Below are positions 23,976-34,500 of a DNA stretch of 64,000 nt, one piece after another. Positions within the stretch are counted from its first letter, which is position 1. Each line of letters starts with the position of its first letter. Origin of the DNA: JAAXVZ01 sp964392465. Lineage in GTDB: Archaea > Nanobdellota > Nanobdellia > Woesearchaeales > GW2011-AR15. The translations under genes and the position numbers were made by a program. Under the pieces are notes generated by a model. It had not been told where the DNA came from. It was given only the letters and a program-made list of their open reading frames with translations, and made no database searches. The stretch covers positions 1-64,000 of the forward strand of contig CAYMPC010000002.1 in NCBI GenBank assembly GCA_964392465.1, read 5' to 3'.

Positions 23976-25862
23976 TTAATTCTTTGAAGTAAAAAACTCC
24001 TTAATCAACCTCTTATAATCTGTGCTTACAACCATTTCCCAGTCTTCAGGGAAGCATCTCTTGTAGTTATTCCATACGTATCTCTCGTCTAAAAATATAA
24101 TAACGCCTCTGTCTGTCTCTGATCGTATGCATCTGCCTGCATTCTGGAGTGTTTTGTTAAAAGCAGGGAATAAATAGCCGTAATCCCATCCTTTTTTGTA
24201 TTTTTTGTCAAAGTAGTCTATCAATGATTTTGTCTCTAAATCAGGTGAGTTTAAAGGTAATCCTACAACAATGACACCTTTAAGATAATCTCCAGGCAAA
24301 TCTATCCCTTCTCCAAAACTACCTGAGGCAACAGCAAGTAAAACAGCACCAGTTTCTTTATAATTCTTGAAATTTTCAAGAAATTCCTGTTTTTCAGCTT
24401 TATTCATGCTATTTCTCTCTGAAAAGACAGTCTTGTTTGTTTTTGTTTCAAAAAATCTTGAAATTTGATCTCTTAAAAAGTAGCTTGGAAAAAAAGCAGC
24501 TGAATTTCCAGGAATCTCATTTACAATTTCAGCTAATACCTCTGCTATTTTTTTATATTGCTCTTGGTTTCTTGCTTCATATTTTGTTGTTGTTTTTGGA
24601 ATAATAAGATTAAGCCTATTATTTTTTGGGAAAGGATCTTTGAAAACAACTTCCTGGCTTCTTTCAATCCCTAAAAGCTCTTTATACATTGCAGTAGGAA
24701 GCAATGTTCCAGACATCAATATTGTAGAATGTGTTTTATTAATAATATCTTTACAGACAACACTTGGGTCAAGGCATCTATATGACAAAATAGTATAAGG
24801 CTCTTTTAACCCTTCTTTCATAGATAATATTCTTACAAAACCTTCTTCTTTTCCCTGCCACATTTTTAGAAATCTGGCTATTGAGCCTACATAAGATTGT
24901 TTCTGAAGCTCTCTTACAGATTCTCCTATATAATTAAGATCTTCTATCAGCTGTTCATAATCATGTTTTTCAGATAAAGGCATTTCAAAGTCTTCTCTTT
25001 TGATTATTTTTTCTCCATTAACTTTCAAGTCTTCTGTTAAATCATTTAATATGTGCATTACATCCATTAAAGACTCTATAGTTGATTCATACCCTAGTCT
25101 TTTTGCTTCTTTGATTGCTCTCCTTATTACTGTGCTTGAAAGAAATTCTGATGCTAATTCTTTTAACCTAGATGGAAGATTATGAGCCTCATCAACAATT
25201 ACAACTAATTTTTCAGGCTCTTTGTTTATTTTTTGCAGGAAATTATCTCCAATATCAGGATGAAACAAATAATAATAATCACTAATTATCACCTTTGAAT
25301 TCTTTGCAATTCCCAATGACATTTCATAAGGGCACATTTTATCTCTCTGTGAAAGATTAATTACCTCTTCTGTTGTTAAAGGATATTTTTCCATATCTTT
25401 TAATAAGGCAGAAGCAGCCATCGTAAATTTAGCTTGTGTCTTTCTAGTATTATTATAGAATTCGCATTTCTTTTCTTCTCTCATCTTTCTGCAATAAGTT
25501 ATAAAATCAGAACTATACATAGTTTCTATTCCTGGGATAAGGCACATCCATTTTTTTCCTATTATTGAAGTGCAAGTGAAATCATTGCCATAAAGACCTT
25601 TTATCTCCTTTAATGTGTCAATAGCAATCTTATGTTGAGTATGTCTTGATGTTAGAAAAAGAACTGTCAAATCTTTTTCAATAGCCTTTGCCAAAGCAGG
25701 GCCTAAGGTTGCAACTGTTTTACCAAGTCCAGTTGGAGCATGGATAATCATATTTTTCTTATTTTCAATAGCAGCCTCAACCAAAAGAAGCATTTTATTT
25801 TGCTCCTCTCTAACTTTAAGGAAAGGGAACAATAATTTTTTTTTGTGGTCTTCAGAAATCAT
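23976..25862 (-). CDS. XPD/Rad3-type superfamily 2 DNA helicase
   Basis: A 628-residue 5'-3' DNA helicase of the XPD (Rad3/DinG) family with an iron-sulphur cluster. Walker A (APTGLGKT) is at residues 42-49, the four cluster cysteines are C107, C124, C133 and C177, and the DEAH box is at 224-227. C-terminal helicase motifs include SGTLLP, ASGSFGEGIDLPG and the Q-x-x-GRCIRS motif VI. The length and layout fit archaeal XPD, which acts in nucleotide excision repair. It is separated by 68 nt from the gene downstream (23500-23907) and may be transcribed alone. Confidence 0.95.
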   Translation of the reverse strand: MISEDHKKKLLFPFLKVREEQNKMLLLVEAAIENKKNMIIHAPTGLGKTVATLGPALAKAIEKDLTVLFLTSRHTQHKIAIDTLKEIKGLYGNDFTCTSIIGKKWMCLIPGIETMYSSDFITYCRKMREEKKCEFYNNTRKTQAKFTMAASALLKDMEKYPLTTEEVINLSQRDKMCPYEMSLGIAKNSKVIISDYYYLFHPDIGDNFLQKINKEPEKLVVIVDEAHNLPSRLKELASEFLSSTVIRRAIKEAKRLGYESTIESLMDVMHILNDLTEDLKVNGEKIIKREDFEMPLSEKHDYEQLIEDLNYIGESVRELQKQSYVGSIARFLKMWQGKEEGFVRILSMKEGLKEPYTILSYRCLDPSVVCKDIINKTHSTILMSGTLLPTAMYKELLGIERSQEVVFKDPFPKNNRLNLIIPKTTTKYEARNQEQYKKIAEVLAEIVNEIPGNSAAFFPSYFLRDQISRFFETKTNKTVFSERNSMNKAEKQEFLENFKNYKETGAVLLAVASGSFGEGIDLPGDYLKGVIVVGLPLNSPDLETKSLIDYFDKKYKKGWDYGYLFPAFNKTLQNAGRCIRSETDRGVIIFLDERYVWNNYKRCFPEDWEMVVSTDYKRLIKEFFTSKN

Positions 25863-25921
25863 TATTCTTAAAATTAATCCCTGTTTTATAAAGTTAGTGG
25901 AAAAGAAAAAAAGAATAGGAC

Positions 25922-26215
25922 TTAAACTTGTTTTCCGAAAATATTCTGGTATAATGAAGCATAAATAGAAGGCTCATCATCTCCTCTATCAATATGATAA
26001 TTCAAAGAAGTGGCACAATTTATTCCTGCCAATCCTTCCAAAGTGCTATCACATCCTTTATGTGTTGGATGTATTTGTCCGCTTCTAATAAGATTCAAAA
26101 TTCTAACTGTATGATCTATTGTGACATAAGGAGGAGCATTTATTCTCTTTAGTTCTTCAATTAAAATTTTATTTTCAGGTATATCTGTTCTATCATCAAG
26201 ATTAATTTTATTCAT
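25922..26215 (-). CDS. Hypothetical protein, 97 residues
   Basis: A small soluble protein I do not recognise. It has a charged N-terminus and a central helix (IDHTVRILNLIRSGQI), then a loop with His and Cys residues (HPTHKGCDSTLEGLAGINC) and a final segment with HIDRGDDEP. Two Cys and several His could bind metal, but the spacing fits no motif I know. It has its own AT-rich promoter region, divergent from the Nudix gene. Confidence 0.55.
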   Translation of the reverse strand: MNKINLDDRTDIPENKILIEELKRINAPPYVTIDHTVRILNLIRSGQIHPTHKGCDSTLEGLAGINCATSLNYHIDRGDDEPSIYASLYQNIFGKQV

Positions 26216-26315
26216 TAAGATGAGTAATTATTTTATTATTATATAAATTTTACTATCATTTAGTAATTACATAATTATAACAAACAATATTAATTAGTTC
26301 TATTACCTAAAAAGC

Positions 26316-26732
26316 ATGACAAATGAAACATCTGCAGGCATAGTTGTATATTTTCAAAAACCCTTAAAGTATTTGCTTCTGCACTATGGAGAGGGTCATT
26401 GGGATTTTCCAAAAGGCCATGTTGAGATAGGAGAAAGACATGAACAGGCAGCAATGAGAGAGACAAAAGAAGAGACAGGCTTAATTGTTAATGTTAATCC
26501 AGAATTCAAAGAAATGGTCTCTTATTCGTTTAAGGGAAAATATAATGAATTAATTAACAAAAAAGTATATTTTTATGTGGGAGAAGCATTATCTAAAGAC
26601 GTTGTCATATCTAATGAGCATGTAGGATATGTTTGGATGTCGTATGAAAACGCATTGAAACGACTGACTTATGAGAATGCAAGAGAAATTTTGAAAAAAG
26701 CTAATGAGTTTTTGATGGATAGAACAAAATAA
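26316..26732 (+). CDS. Nudix hydrolase (Ap4A-hydrolase-like)
   Basis: A 138-residue Nudix protein. The full Nudix box is present (GHVEIGE, then REXXEETG spacing: residues RETKEETGL), preceded by the FPKGH motif that marks diadenosine-tetraphosphatase-like members. The protein begins ETSAGIVVY, as in that subgroup. It probably hydrolyses dinucleoside polyphosphates or related nucleotides in the cytoplasm. It is convergent with the methyltransferase gene, 9 nt apart. Confidence 0.93.
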   Translation: MTNETSAGIVVYFQKPLKYLLLHYGEGHWDFPKGHVEIGERHEQAAMRETKEETGLIVNVNPEFKEMVSYSFKGKYNELINKKVYFYVGEALSKDVVISNEHVGYVWMSYENALKRLTYENAREILKKANEFLMDRTK

Positions 26733-26741
26733 ACTAAATTG

Positions 26742-27857
26742 TTATTTTCTCTTTAACTCAACAACAGCCTCTACATGAGGTGTCTGCGGGAATAGATCAA
26801 AAACAGCCACACTTTTAATATCAAATTCTTTGAATTTCTGCAGGTCTTTTCCTAATTGTTTTGGATTGCAGGATATATATATTATTACTTCAGGCTTGAG
26901 CTCTTTTAATCTTATTATTGCTTTCTGCTCCATTCCAGATCTTGGTGGGTCTGTTATAACATAAAGAGGTTGTTTTAATTGCGCTTTGTATACTTGTTTA
27001 GCATCTAAGACAAAGGCTTTTGTATTTTTTATCTGATTCAGCTCAATGTTTTTATTAGCAGCATCAATAGAGCCTTTGAAACTTTCAATTATTGTTGCCT
27101 CTTTGAATAAATCAGAATTTACAATTCCAAAAGTGCCGACACCTCCATATACATCAAGAAGATAAGCGTCTTTTGTATTGTATTGCTTCAATAGATTATT
27201 AGTATAGGCAATCATCTTCTCTGCCATCTCAGAATTGTTCTGGAAAAAACCCTGGATAGAATAATTGAATTTTTTGCCTAAAAAAGTCTCGCTCAGGAAA
27301 TCATTGCCCTTTACAATAAAATAATTAATAGAAGTGCTAACTTCACTTCCAGGAAGGACATAAGTTACAGCAACATTATTTGCTGTTGTGATTTTTGAAA
27401 ATTCTTTTATCTTATCAATAGCTTCTGTAAGCCTTGTTGATTTCTCGCTCAAGACAAAAGATATAGAAGAATCATTCTGAGGAGCTCTTATGACAACTTG
27501 CTTGAATGTTCCTGTCTGTTTTTTAAGATCATAAGCATCAATTTCTGCAACCTCAACAAAAAACTGCCTGATCTCTTTCATAATCAAATTAATCCTTTCA
27601 TTAGCAATAGCACATTGCTCAATATCTATTATGCTATACCACTTATCTTTTTCTCTTAACCCAATCCCTTTTGGATGAAAAATAAAATCCATCCTGTTCC
27701 TGTAATAATATTCTTTTCCTGAAAAAACTTTGATATCCTCATATTCTGTATTGTGCTTCACGACATTTTTTTTATTATCCAGCTGCATAGAATAATCAAT
27801 ATGCTGGGCAGAGCACCCTCCGCATTTCCTGAAATAAGGGCATAATGGAGTTGACAT
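26742..27857 (-). CDS. TrmA/RumA-type (uracil-5-)-methyltransferase
   Basis: A 371-residue SAM-dependent RNA m5U methyltransferase. The N-terminus has the Fe-S cysteines of the RumA group (CPYFRKCGGCSAQH) without a preceding TRAM domain, as in the archaeal enzyme that methylates tRNA U54. SAM-binding LLDVYGGVGTFGI and the motif TDPPRSGM are present, and ISCNPKQLGKDL supplies the catalytic Cys. The C-terminus ends in the usual DLFPQTPHVEAVVEL. The exact RNA target cannot be read from sequence alone. The promoter region upstream is shared with the divergent RHH operon. Confidence 0.92.
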   Translation of the reverse strand: MSTPLCPYFRKCGGCSAQHIDYSMQLDNKKNVVKHNTEYEDIKVFSGKEYYYRNRMDFIFHPKGIGLREKDKWYSIIDIEQCAIANERINLIMKEIRQFFVEVAEIDAYDLKKQTGTFKQVVIRAPQNDSSISFVLSEKSTRLTEAIDKIKEFSKITTANNVAVTYVLPGSEVSTSINYFIVKGNDFLSETFLGKKFNYSIQGFFQNNSEMAEKMIAYTNNLLKQYNTKDAYLLDVYGGVGTFGIVNSDLFKEATIIESFKGSIDAANKNIELNQIKNTKAFVLDAKQVYKAQLKQPLYVITDPPRSGMEQKAIIRLKELKPEVIIYISCNPKQLGKDLQKFKEFDIKSVAVFDLFPQTPHVEAVVELKRK

Positions 27858-27912
27858 AGATGGTTGGATATGGGCTTTCTTTTTATTTATATCGTGTGTT
27901 TTTTACTCTTTC

Positions 27913-28066
27913 GAGTATACAAACCTTTATAAAATCATACACATATCATACATCTAGTATACAATTAACCTACACCGAAACATTTATATACTACATCTAT
28001 CCAGTATTTATCATACAAATATCATATATGATACAAAAACAGCCTTAGTATACAAAAATATACTAA
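27913..28066 (+). promoter_or_regulatory. Promoter and repeated AGTATAC operators of the RHH/surface operon
   Basis: Three AGTATACAA sites lie at 27914, 27956 and 28047. The last is half of a perfect inverted repeat, TTAGTATA (28045-28052) and TATACTAA (28059-28066). Further ATCATAC/ATCATAT motifs fall at about 27935, 27946, 28010 and 28021. The core promoter CGAAACATTTATATACTA (27976-27993) lies among them. Such a cluster suits autoregulation by the two RHH proteins encoded just downstream. It also covers the start of the divergent methyltransferase. Confidence 0.6.
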
Positions 28067-28094
28067 TGATTAATGGACCGGACCATAAGAGCAG

Positions 28095-28250
28095 ATGAAG
28101 CAAAAAGTAGCAGTAGTGAATGTTAGATTGCCTGAGGAGATTATTTCTTGGATAGATTCTCTTGTAGATAATAAAATATATAATTCTAGATCAGAGGCAG
28201 TAAGAGAATTCTCAAGAGACTATGTGTTAAAACAAAGAGGAGGGAGATAG
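28095..28250 (+). CDS. Ribbon-helix-helix (CopG-like) regulator, 51 residues
   Basis: A short ORF starting at ATG 28095. It begins MKQKVAVVNVRLPEEIISWI and has the RHH pattern: a beta strand (VAVVNVRLP), helix 1 (EEIISWIDSLVDN), and helix 2 after SRSEAVREFSRDYV. RHH proteins bind DNA as dimers through the strand. Its TAG stop shares one base with the GTG start of the next gene, so the two are translationally coupled. It lies just downstream of a cluster of repeated operator-like sites and is probably autoregulatory. Confidence 0.85.
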   Translation: MKQKVAVVNVRLPEEIISWIDSLVDNKIYNSRSEAVREFSRDYVLKQRGGR

Positions 28251-28513
28251 TGCCAGATCAAATTGTTTCTGTAAGGATGCCCGTAACTTTGATTAATGAG
28301 TTAAAAGAGCTGGCAGAAAAAAACCATTTCCTTGATGTCAGCGAGGAAGTCCGTTCTTTACTGAGAGAAAAATGGCAGGAGCATAAAGATCCTTATGCAA
28401 TGAAACTTCTGGCTATAAAGGAAAGTGTTGCAAAAACAGCTGTTCCAGAGAAAATAAAGATGCTAAAAGATGATTTGAAAAGATTATTGGAGGAGTTAAA
28501 TGGTCTTCAATAA
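28250..28513 (+). CDS. RHH-domain protein with C-terminal coiled coil, 87 residues
   Basis: A second RHH regulator. The strand QIVSVRMP, helix 1 (TLINELKELAEKN) and helix 2 after DVSEEVRSLLREKW are clear. The last 40 residues (ESVAKTAVPEKIKMLKDDLKRLLEEL) form a likely coiled coil. The start is a GTG overlapping the previous stop by one base, and the gene overlaps the next by 14 nt. Two RHH genes in tandem could form a heteromeric regulator of the downstream surface operon. Confidence 0.85.
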   Translation: MPDQIVSVRMPVTLINELKELAEKNHFLDVSEEVRSLLREKWQEHKDPYAMKLLAIKESVAKTAVPEKIKMLKDDLKRLLEELNGLQ

Positions 28514-31500
28514 TCATAAAAGAATAATATCTTGGACTATTTTGATACTTATAATTGTATTTGGATTAGTCTTTTCTAGAATACATATTATTGTAAATGC
28601 AGAGGAAAATCTTACCTCATTAAATCTATCTGAAAACACAACTCAAAATACAACAGATGAAATAAGTCAAAATATAACCGCAAACATTACAACAAACACA
28701 TCAGAAGAAATTTCAATAATAAATTCCTCTTTAATAATATTAGATAGCAGCAATTACAAAGAAATTTATGAAAACGAATCTGTAAATTTTTATGCAAATT
28801 ATACATATGAAAACGGAACAATAGAAGGAAGATGTATAATAGATATTCTCCAAACACAAGAAGAGATGATTTACAATTCAACAAGTAAATTATATAATTA
28901 TACAAAAATTTTCTTACAATCAGGCAATTATTCCTATGAAATAAATTGTTCAAAAGAGGGCTTCACAAATCAAAGTGAAACATCAACAATACAGATTTTA
29001 CCTATTTTAATTAATTCAACAAATAATACTATTATAGATAATGATAATGATGGTTATTCTAATATTACAGATTGCAATGACAATAATCCTAATATTAATC
29101 CTGGAAAAAAAGAAATACTTTATAATGGGCTAGATGATGATTGCAACCCTTCAACATTAGATTACCTTATTTTCAACGTTAATACAGATAAACAAGTATA
29201 CTCAACAACAGAGACAGTAAGAATAAGTATAGAGGCGCAAAATAATTCAGATACATATATTACTATAAACACACCTACAAACGTATCCTATATCTATATC
29301 TTCTCAAATGGAAGCTATCCTGTAACTCAGGAATTTTCATTAACAGGATTAGCTGGGACATATGGTGTTGAAGCAATAAATTACTATGAGAATTATACTA
29401 ATCAAAAAAATATACCCTTTACAGTACAAAGTTCAATGAATGTAGAAATTGAGACAAATGTTTCTGAAGTATATGAAAAAGAAAGAATCCATTTCAAAGC
29501 AGTTGTAACAGGTGCAACAGGAAACGTGAACCTTATTTGGAAAATGGATGATAATAAAGAGATTTATCAAAGTGAATTTGACTATAATTATAGTAATGCC
29601 AGAGAATATAATGTTGTTCTATTAGCCACTGATCAGGGAGGCAACCAAGTAATTAAAACAAAAAAGATACTAGTAAATAAACAATATTTCCTAAAAGTAA
29701 AAGTAGTTGATAACTCTACAAATGAGATTCTACCGAATGCAACAGTAAAATTAGATTCAATATCACAAAAAGTAAATTCAACAGGAGAAGTAGAATACAA
29801 AATAACAAATAATACATATGAACTTAGAGTTTCATCAGATAATTATTATTCTTATCAGGAAGACATAAAAATAAATAACTCTCTAATATTTACAGTTAAG
29901 TTAGTAAAAAGAGAAGAGGAAGTCTCACCTATTATTAGTATAATCTCTCCTCAAAATAATACAAAATCTTCAAAGCCAGAATTCAAATTCACGTTTGAGG
30001 ATGATGGATATGCAGATTGCAGTCTGTATATATCTAAAGAAGGAGATTGGTGGGAAGAGATTGATGCAAATGAAGAATTATCTCCTAATATAGAATACTA
30101 TTTCAACCCAAGTTTAGAGAATATATCTTATTATTGGAAAATCAAATGTATAGATGAAGATGGCAATGTCGAATACAGCCCACAATATTTTGTTGATATC
30201 TCAGCTAACGAACAAAATGTAATTATGCAGGATAACCAGGAAGAAGTAGAAACAACATATAACGTTATTCAAAACGTCTATAATGTAATTCCTGACTTCG
30301 AAACATATTCTCCAGATGAAAAAAAGATAGTTGATTATCTAAAAATGGATGCATTGATTAAAGATGCAAAAAGAAAACTGGAGATGGCTAACAGGGATTT
30401 ATTTAATCTAAAAAATCAGCCAGATACAGATTCAGTCATAAAAACAAGAGATGAAATTTATGCCAGAATTGAAACTATAAAAGATGAAACTCCTCTATCT
30501 GTAAGCTCAAAAAAGAAGGTTGATTTTGTCAAATATATTGAAGATTCGGAAGTTGAATCCCTCTTTAATGAATATCTTACTCTAAATAACATTCAATTAA
30601 GCAATAGTGAAAAAAAGAAGCTTGTTGAGCAAAATAAAATCCTGCAGAAAAAAGCAACAATAGCCACAACAGCATACAATGTTGAAATAACTTATATTTC
30701 AGGAAGAAAAGAAGAAATTACTTTAATTGTAAGAAAAACAGACATTGATTCTGCTCAGGGAATCATGTATGCTGAATTTATACCAAAAGATATTGTTGAT
30801 ACTGTTAATAAAATTGTCTTTGTAACTCAGCCAGATAAAATCTTAAAAGAAGATCCAGTATTTGAAGTTGAATTAACCAAGTTTACAGAAATAGTTTATT
30901 ATATTAAAAATTCTGTTTCATTGGATATTATTCCTAAAATAAAGCCAATATTAATAAAAACACAACTTGAAACTTCTTCAAATAGCATAACAGGATTTGC
31001 GTTATTTGACACACTAGGATTTTCAGAATCTAATAAAAAAATATTCATTATAGAACTATTTGTTGTTTTCATTTTATTAGGGATTTATCTTTTCTATTAC
31101 TTTAAATCTTCTAATTATGAAATAATTGCTCCAGTTATTACAAAAATAACTAAAGAAGAAAGCAAACAAGCTATACAAAGTAAAATAACTTTTTCAAAAA
31201 TAGGAACAACTGCAGAAGAGAGTCATAAAATACAATATATAAATAACGTAATTCAAAAAGCAGAGAATAACTTAAAACACAACAAGATAGAAGCAGCAGC
31301 AGTCAAATATTATGAATTGAAATTTTTATATGACTTACTTAGTGAGAATGATAAACTCTTTTTGTTTGATAATCTAATGTCTCTATCTGATAAAATTAAT
31401 TATGCAAATATCAACAAATTGCTTGATGAGGCAATAATCTTCCTCGCAATAGGAAATTATGACTCTTCAATAGACTTATACGAAGAAATACAAAAAGAAT

Positions 31501-31595
31501 ATGCGAAACTATCTGATTATTATCAAGAGAAAATATATGCAAGATGTTGCGAATTGGCATTGCATCTTCAGATGAAACAGGAAAAAAATGGCTAA
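28500..31595 (+). CDS. Multidomain surface membrane protein (MopE-like, PKD, Ig, cytoplasmic helical tail)
   Basis: 1,031 residues. An N-terminal membrane anchor (residues ~11-30) is followed by a Thr/Asn-rich stretch full of N-glycosylation sequons. Then come a MopE-like calcium/metal-type motif (NDNDGYSNITDCNDNNP, then YNGLDDDC, ~179-218), a PKD-like fold (~313-395), a carboxypeptidase-regulatory-like beta module (~397-467), and an Ig-like module ending WKIKCIDEDGN (~477-567). A helical stalk (~607-733) leads to a second membrane segment (~847-870) and a 160-residue cytoplasmic helical tail that may be TPR-like. It overlaps the ATPase gene by 8 nt. The layout suggests a sensor or docking subunit that connects the outside to a cytoplasmic machine. 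Confidence 0.8.
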   Translation: MVFNNHKRIISWTILILIIVFGLVFSRIHIIVNAEENLTSLNLSENTTQNTTDEISQNITANITTNTSEEISIINSSLIILDSSNYKEIYENESVNFYANYTYENGTIEGRCIIDILQTQEEMIYNSTSKLYNYTKIFLQSGNYSYEINCSKEGFTNQSETSTIQILPILINSTNNTIIDNDNDGYSNITDCNDNNPNINPGKKEILYNGLDDDCNPSTLDYLIFNVNTDKQVYSTTETVRISIEAQNNSDTYITINTPTNVSYIYIFSNGSYPVTQEFSLTGLAGTYGVEAINYYENYTNQKNIPFTVQSSMNVEIETNVSEVYEKERIHFKAVVTGATGNVNLIWKMDDNKEIYQSEFDYNYSNAREYNVVLLATDQGGNQVIKTKKILVNKQYFLKVKVVDNSTNEILPNATVKLDSISQKVNSTGEVEYKITNNTYELRVSSDNYYSYQEDIKINNSLIFTVKLVKREEEVSPIISIISPQNNTKSSKPEFKFTFEDDGYADCSLYISKEGDWWEEIDANEELSPNIEYYFNPSLENISYYWKIKCIDEDGNVEYSPQYFVDISANEQNVIMQDNQEEVETTYNVIQNVYNVIPDFETYSPDEKKIVDYLKMDALIKDAKRKLEMANRDLFNLKNQPDTDSVIKTRDEIYARIETIKDETPLSVSSKKKVDFVKYIEDSEVESLFNEYLTLNNIQLSNSEKKKLVEQNKILQKKATIATTAYNVEITYISGRKEEITLIVRKTDIDSAQGIMYAEFIPKDIVDTVNKIVFVTQPDKILKEDPVFEVELTKFTEIVYYIKNSVSLDIIPKIKPILIKTQLETSSNSITGFALFDTLGFSESNKKIFIIELFVVFILLGIYLFYYFKSSNYEIIAPVITKITKEESKQAIQSKITFSKIGTTAEESHKIQYINNVIQKAENNLKHNKIEAAAVKYYELKFLYDLLSENDKLFLFDNLMSLSDKINYANINKLLDEAIIFLAIGNYDSSIDLYEEIQKEYAKLSDYYQEKIYARCCELALHLQMKQEKNG

Positions 31596-34500
31596 AGAAA
31601 AAAGCAATCGCGCTTTAAAAATAAGAAAATTTGGATTTAAATTAGATATAGATACAGTACTATTAAATCTATTTATAGTCTTGCTTTTGATTATTTCTAT
31701 CCTTTCTCTTGTTATTTTAAGGGATTATATAGGTTATGCTGTAGGATCTCATCAGGCAAAAGGAGGAACAATAACAGAATTGAATGTATATCAAGTATAT
31801 CCTGCAAGCATATGGAATGCAGTTTATGGGATTGCTCTCCAGGCTCCAATATACAATTCATCATGGTATATATATGCAACACCAGCAGGGATGTCAGAAA
31901 TTAATCCTATTTTCAATTGTTTTGAACCAGGAAGAGAACACGAATTATACCTCACAACTTTAAATTCATCAGAGATAGTATGGGAAAACATCACAGCCGG
32001 AACAACTCAGTTGCTGGATGATTATGTTTCTATTTCTAATAGTGAGGCAGTTTCTTCTACACAGACATTCACAAGTACAATCTCAGTAGAGATAGGAAGC
32101 AGGGTAATCTCAAATGTTCCTGCAGCATATATGCGGCAATATGGAGTTTCAGGAAGCAATGAATTCCCAGTTGGAATATTGCAATATAATGAAACAATAA
32201 TAATGGTGGCGATTATAAATGATGATTATCTTACGGGTTACAGACCAGACAAGATATTTAATTTTGAAATGTTCGTTCCTGTTCCTGCAAACACAAGTAC
32301 CTTAAGATATAATATTTATACAGATCCATTTGATGTATGCCCACAAGGAGAAGAGGGAGAAAGAAAAAACCCAGGAAGCGTTTATGGATGGGTCAAAGAA
32401 AATCAGACAAGCGCCCTTTTAGAAAATGCACTTATTGCAGTAGGCACTAAAATTTATATAACTGGCGCAGATGGATTTTATAATATAACAGATTTGCAGC
32501 CTGGAGATTATTATATTGTTGCAATAAAAACAGGATTCAATAATTATGTTGGAAATATTACTATTCCTGAAAATGCGTCTCTAGAATATAATATCACAAT
32601 GGAATTATATCAGGAACCATTAACTGGAACAGGTCCAGGTATTGGAACAGGAATTGACGATCCTGGGACAGAGACAAAGACAGGAGAAGGACCTGGAATA
32701 GGGCCTGGAATAGGACCTGGCATTGGACCATATATAGAAAAACCTCAAGAATTAGGTATAGATCATTGGGTTTCCTTAGATAAATTGCATAAAAAAATAA
32801 GGATTGGAAACTTTTTTACAGAACATCTCTTAATTTTCAGTTTTAGAAAAGATGTTGCAAGAGTTCAATTAAGGATTACAGGAAATGCATCACAAGTATT
32901 AGAATTAGGAGAGAATTCAGTTACAATAGAGCAAAACAAATATGCAAATGTGACAATAAGAGGATTTGGAATAGAAAAAGGAACATATATAGGAATGCTT
33001 GAGCTTTCAGGAGACTTTAATGATACTTTGCCTATAGAGATTATAGTTTCAGATGAGGATAAGCTACCAATTGAGGCTCTTCTGATACAGTTGGATGTTC
33101 TTACATCAAGACCACTTCCTGGAAATAAATTCAAATTTAGGGTGAACTTACAGAACTTGCTTATAGAAGATAGTTATGAGGTAAGGCTCGATTATTATAT
33201 AAGGGGAGTAGAAGCAGATACAGCTAATTATACTATGTATTTGGGAAATGACACAGTAACATTGAGGACGAGTCAATCTATTATAAAAGAAACACTTATA
33301 CCACCTGAATGGGCAAAGGGAGAATATTATTTGATAGTAGAAGCTAATTATTTTGATACCTATTCAAGAACAGCTACTATCTTTGAAATTTTCGAGCCTA
33401 TTCATAAATATAAAGTATTTGGAGCAGTTGAATTATGGAAAATTCTATTGGGACTTTCTATTTTAGCATTTTTAGTAGGTTTGCTAATTTATATAAGGCA
33501 CAGAATCTCAGCTCAAAAAAGATTCCATGCAAAAATTGAATATAACTTACTTCCTAAAAAAGGCCCAAGGTCTTTATATGTTGGAAAAATTGCAGAAACA
33601 GAAAACGACACATATTTTGACATGGACAAATTGACTGTACACACAATCATTGCAGGATCAACAGGAGGAGGTAAATCTATTTCCGCGCAGGTCATAATCG
33701 AAGAATGCTTATTAAAAGGGGTTGGTGTTGTCGTATTTGATCCTACAGCGCAATGGTCCGGAATGCTTAGAAAATGCGCAGATGAAAAAATGTTTAACTT
33801 TTATCCAAGATTCCATCTGACAAAAAAAGATGCTAAAGCATTTAATGGAAACATCAGAGCAATAAAAAACCCAAGGGAAAGAATTGATTTGATGAAATAT
33901 TGGAAACCAGGAGAAATACAAGTATTTACAACAAGCACATTAGATCCTAAGGAAATGGATATCTTTGTTGCAAACACAGTCAGAGAAATTTTTCATTCAA
34001 ATTTACAGGAATTTCGTGGATTAAGGATGATGATGGTCTACGATGAAGTTCACAGACTTCTTCCTAAATTCGGAGGAAGTGGAGAAGGATTTATTCAAAT
34101 AGAAAGAGCATGCAGAGAGTTCAGAAAATGGGGAATAGGTGTCATGCTAGTATCTCAGGTATTGGCAGACTTCGTTGGGCAGATTAAAGCTAACATCAAC
34201 ACAGAAATCCAGATGAAGACAAGAGATGAAGGAGATCTGCAGAGAATTGAAACAAAATATGGAAAGAGCTATATTCAGGAATTGGTCAAAGCGCCAGTAG
34301 GATCTGGAATGATTCAAAATTCAGATTGGAACAGAGGTAAGCCATATTATATTACTTTCAGGCCAATTTTGCACAGTGTTGTGAGACTGACAGATCAAGA
34401 ACTTGAGCAATATAACAAATATAATGAAATTGTTGACGATTTATCTTATCAATTAGAACAGTTAGAACAAGAAGGCAAGGATATATTTGATTTGAAATTA

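Noticed and set aside
32680..32735. Tandem GGACCTGGAATAGG-type repeat as a mobile or regulatory repeat
   Set aside because: It encodes the in-frame PGIG linker of the ATPase protein and is explained as a low-complexity hinge.
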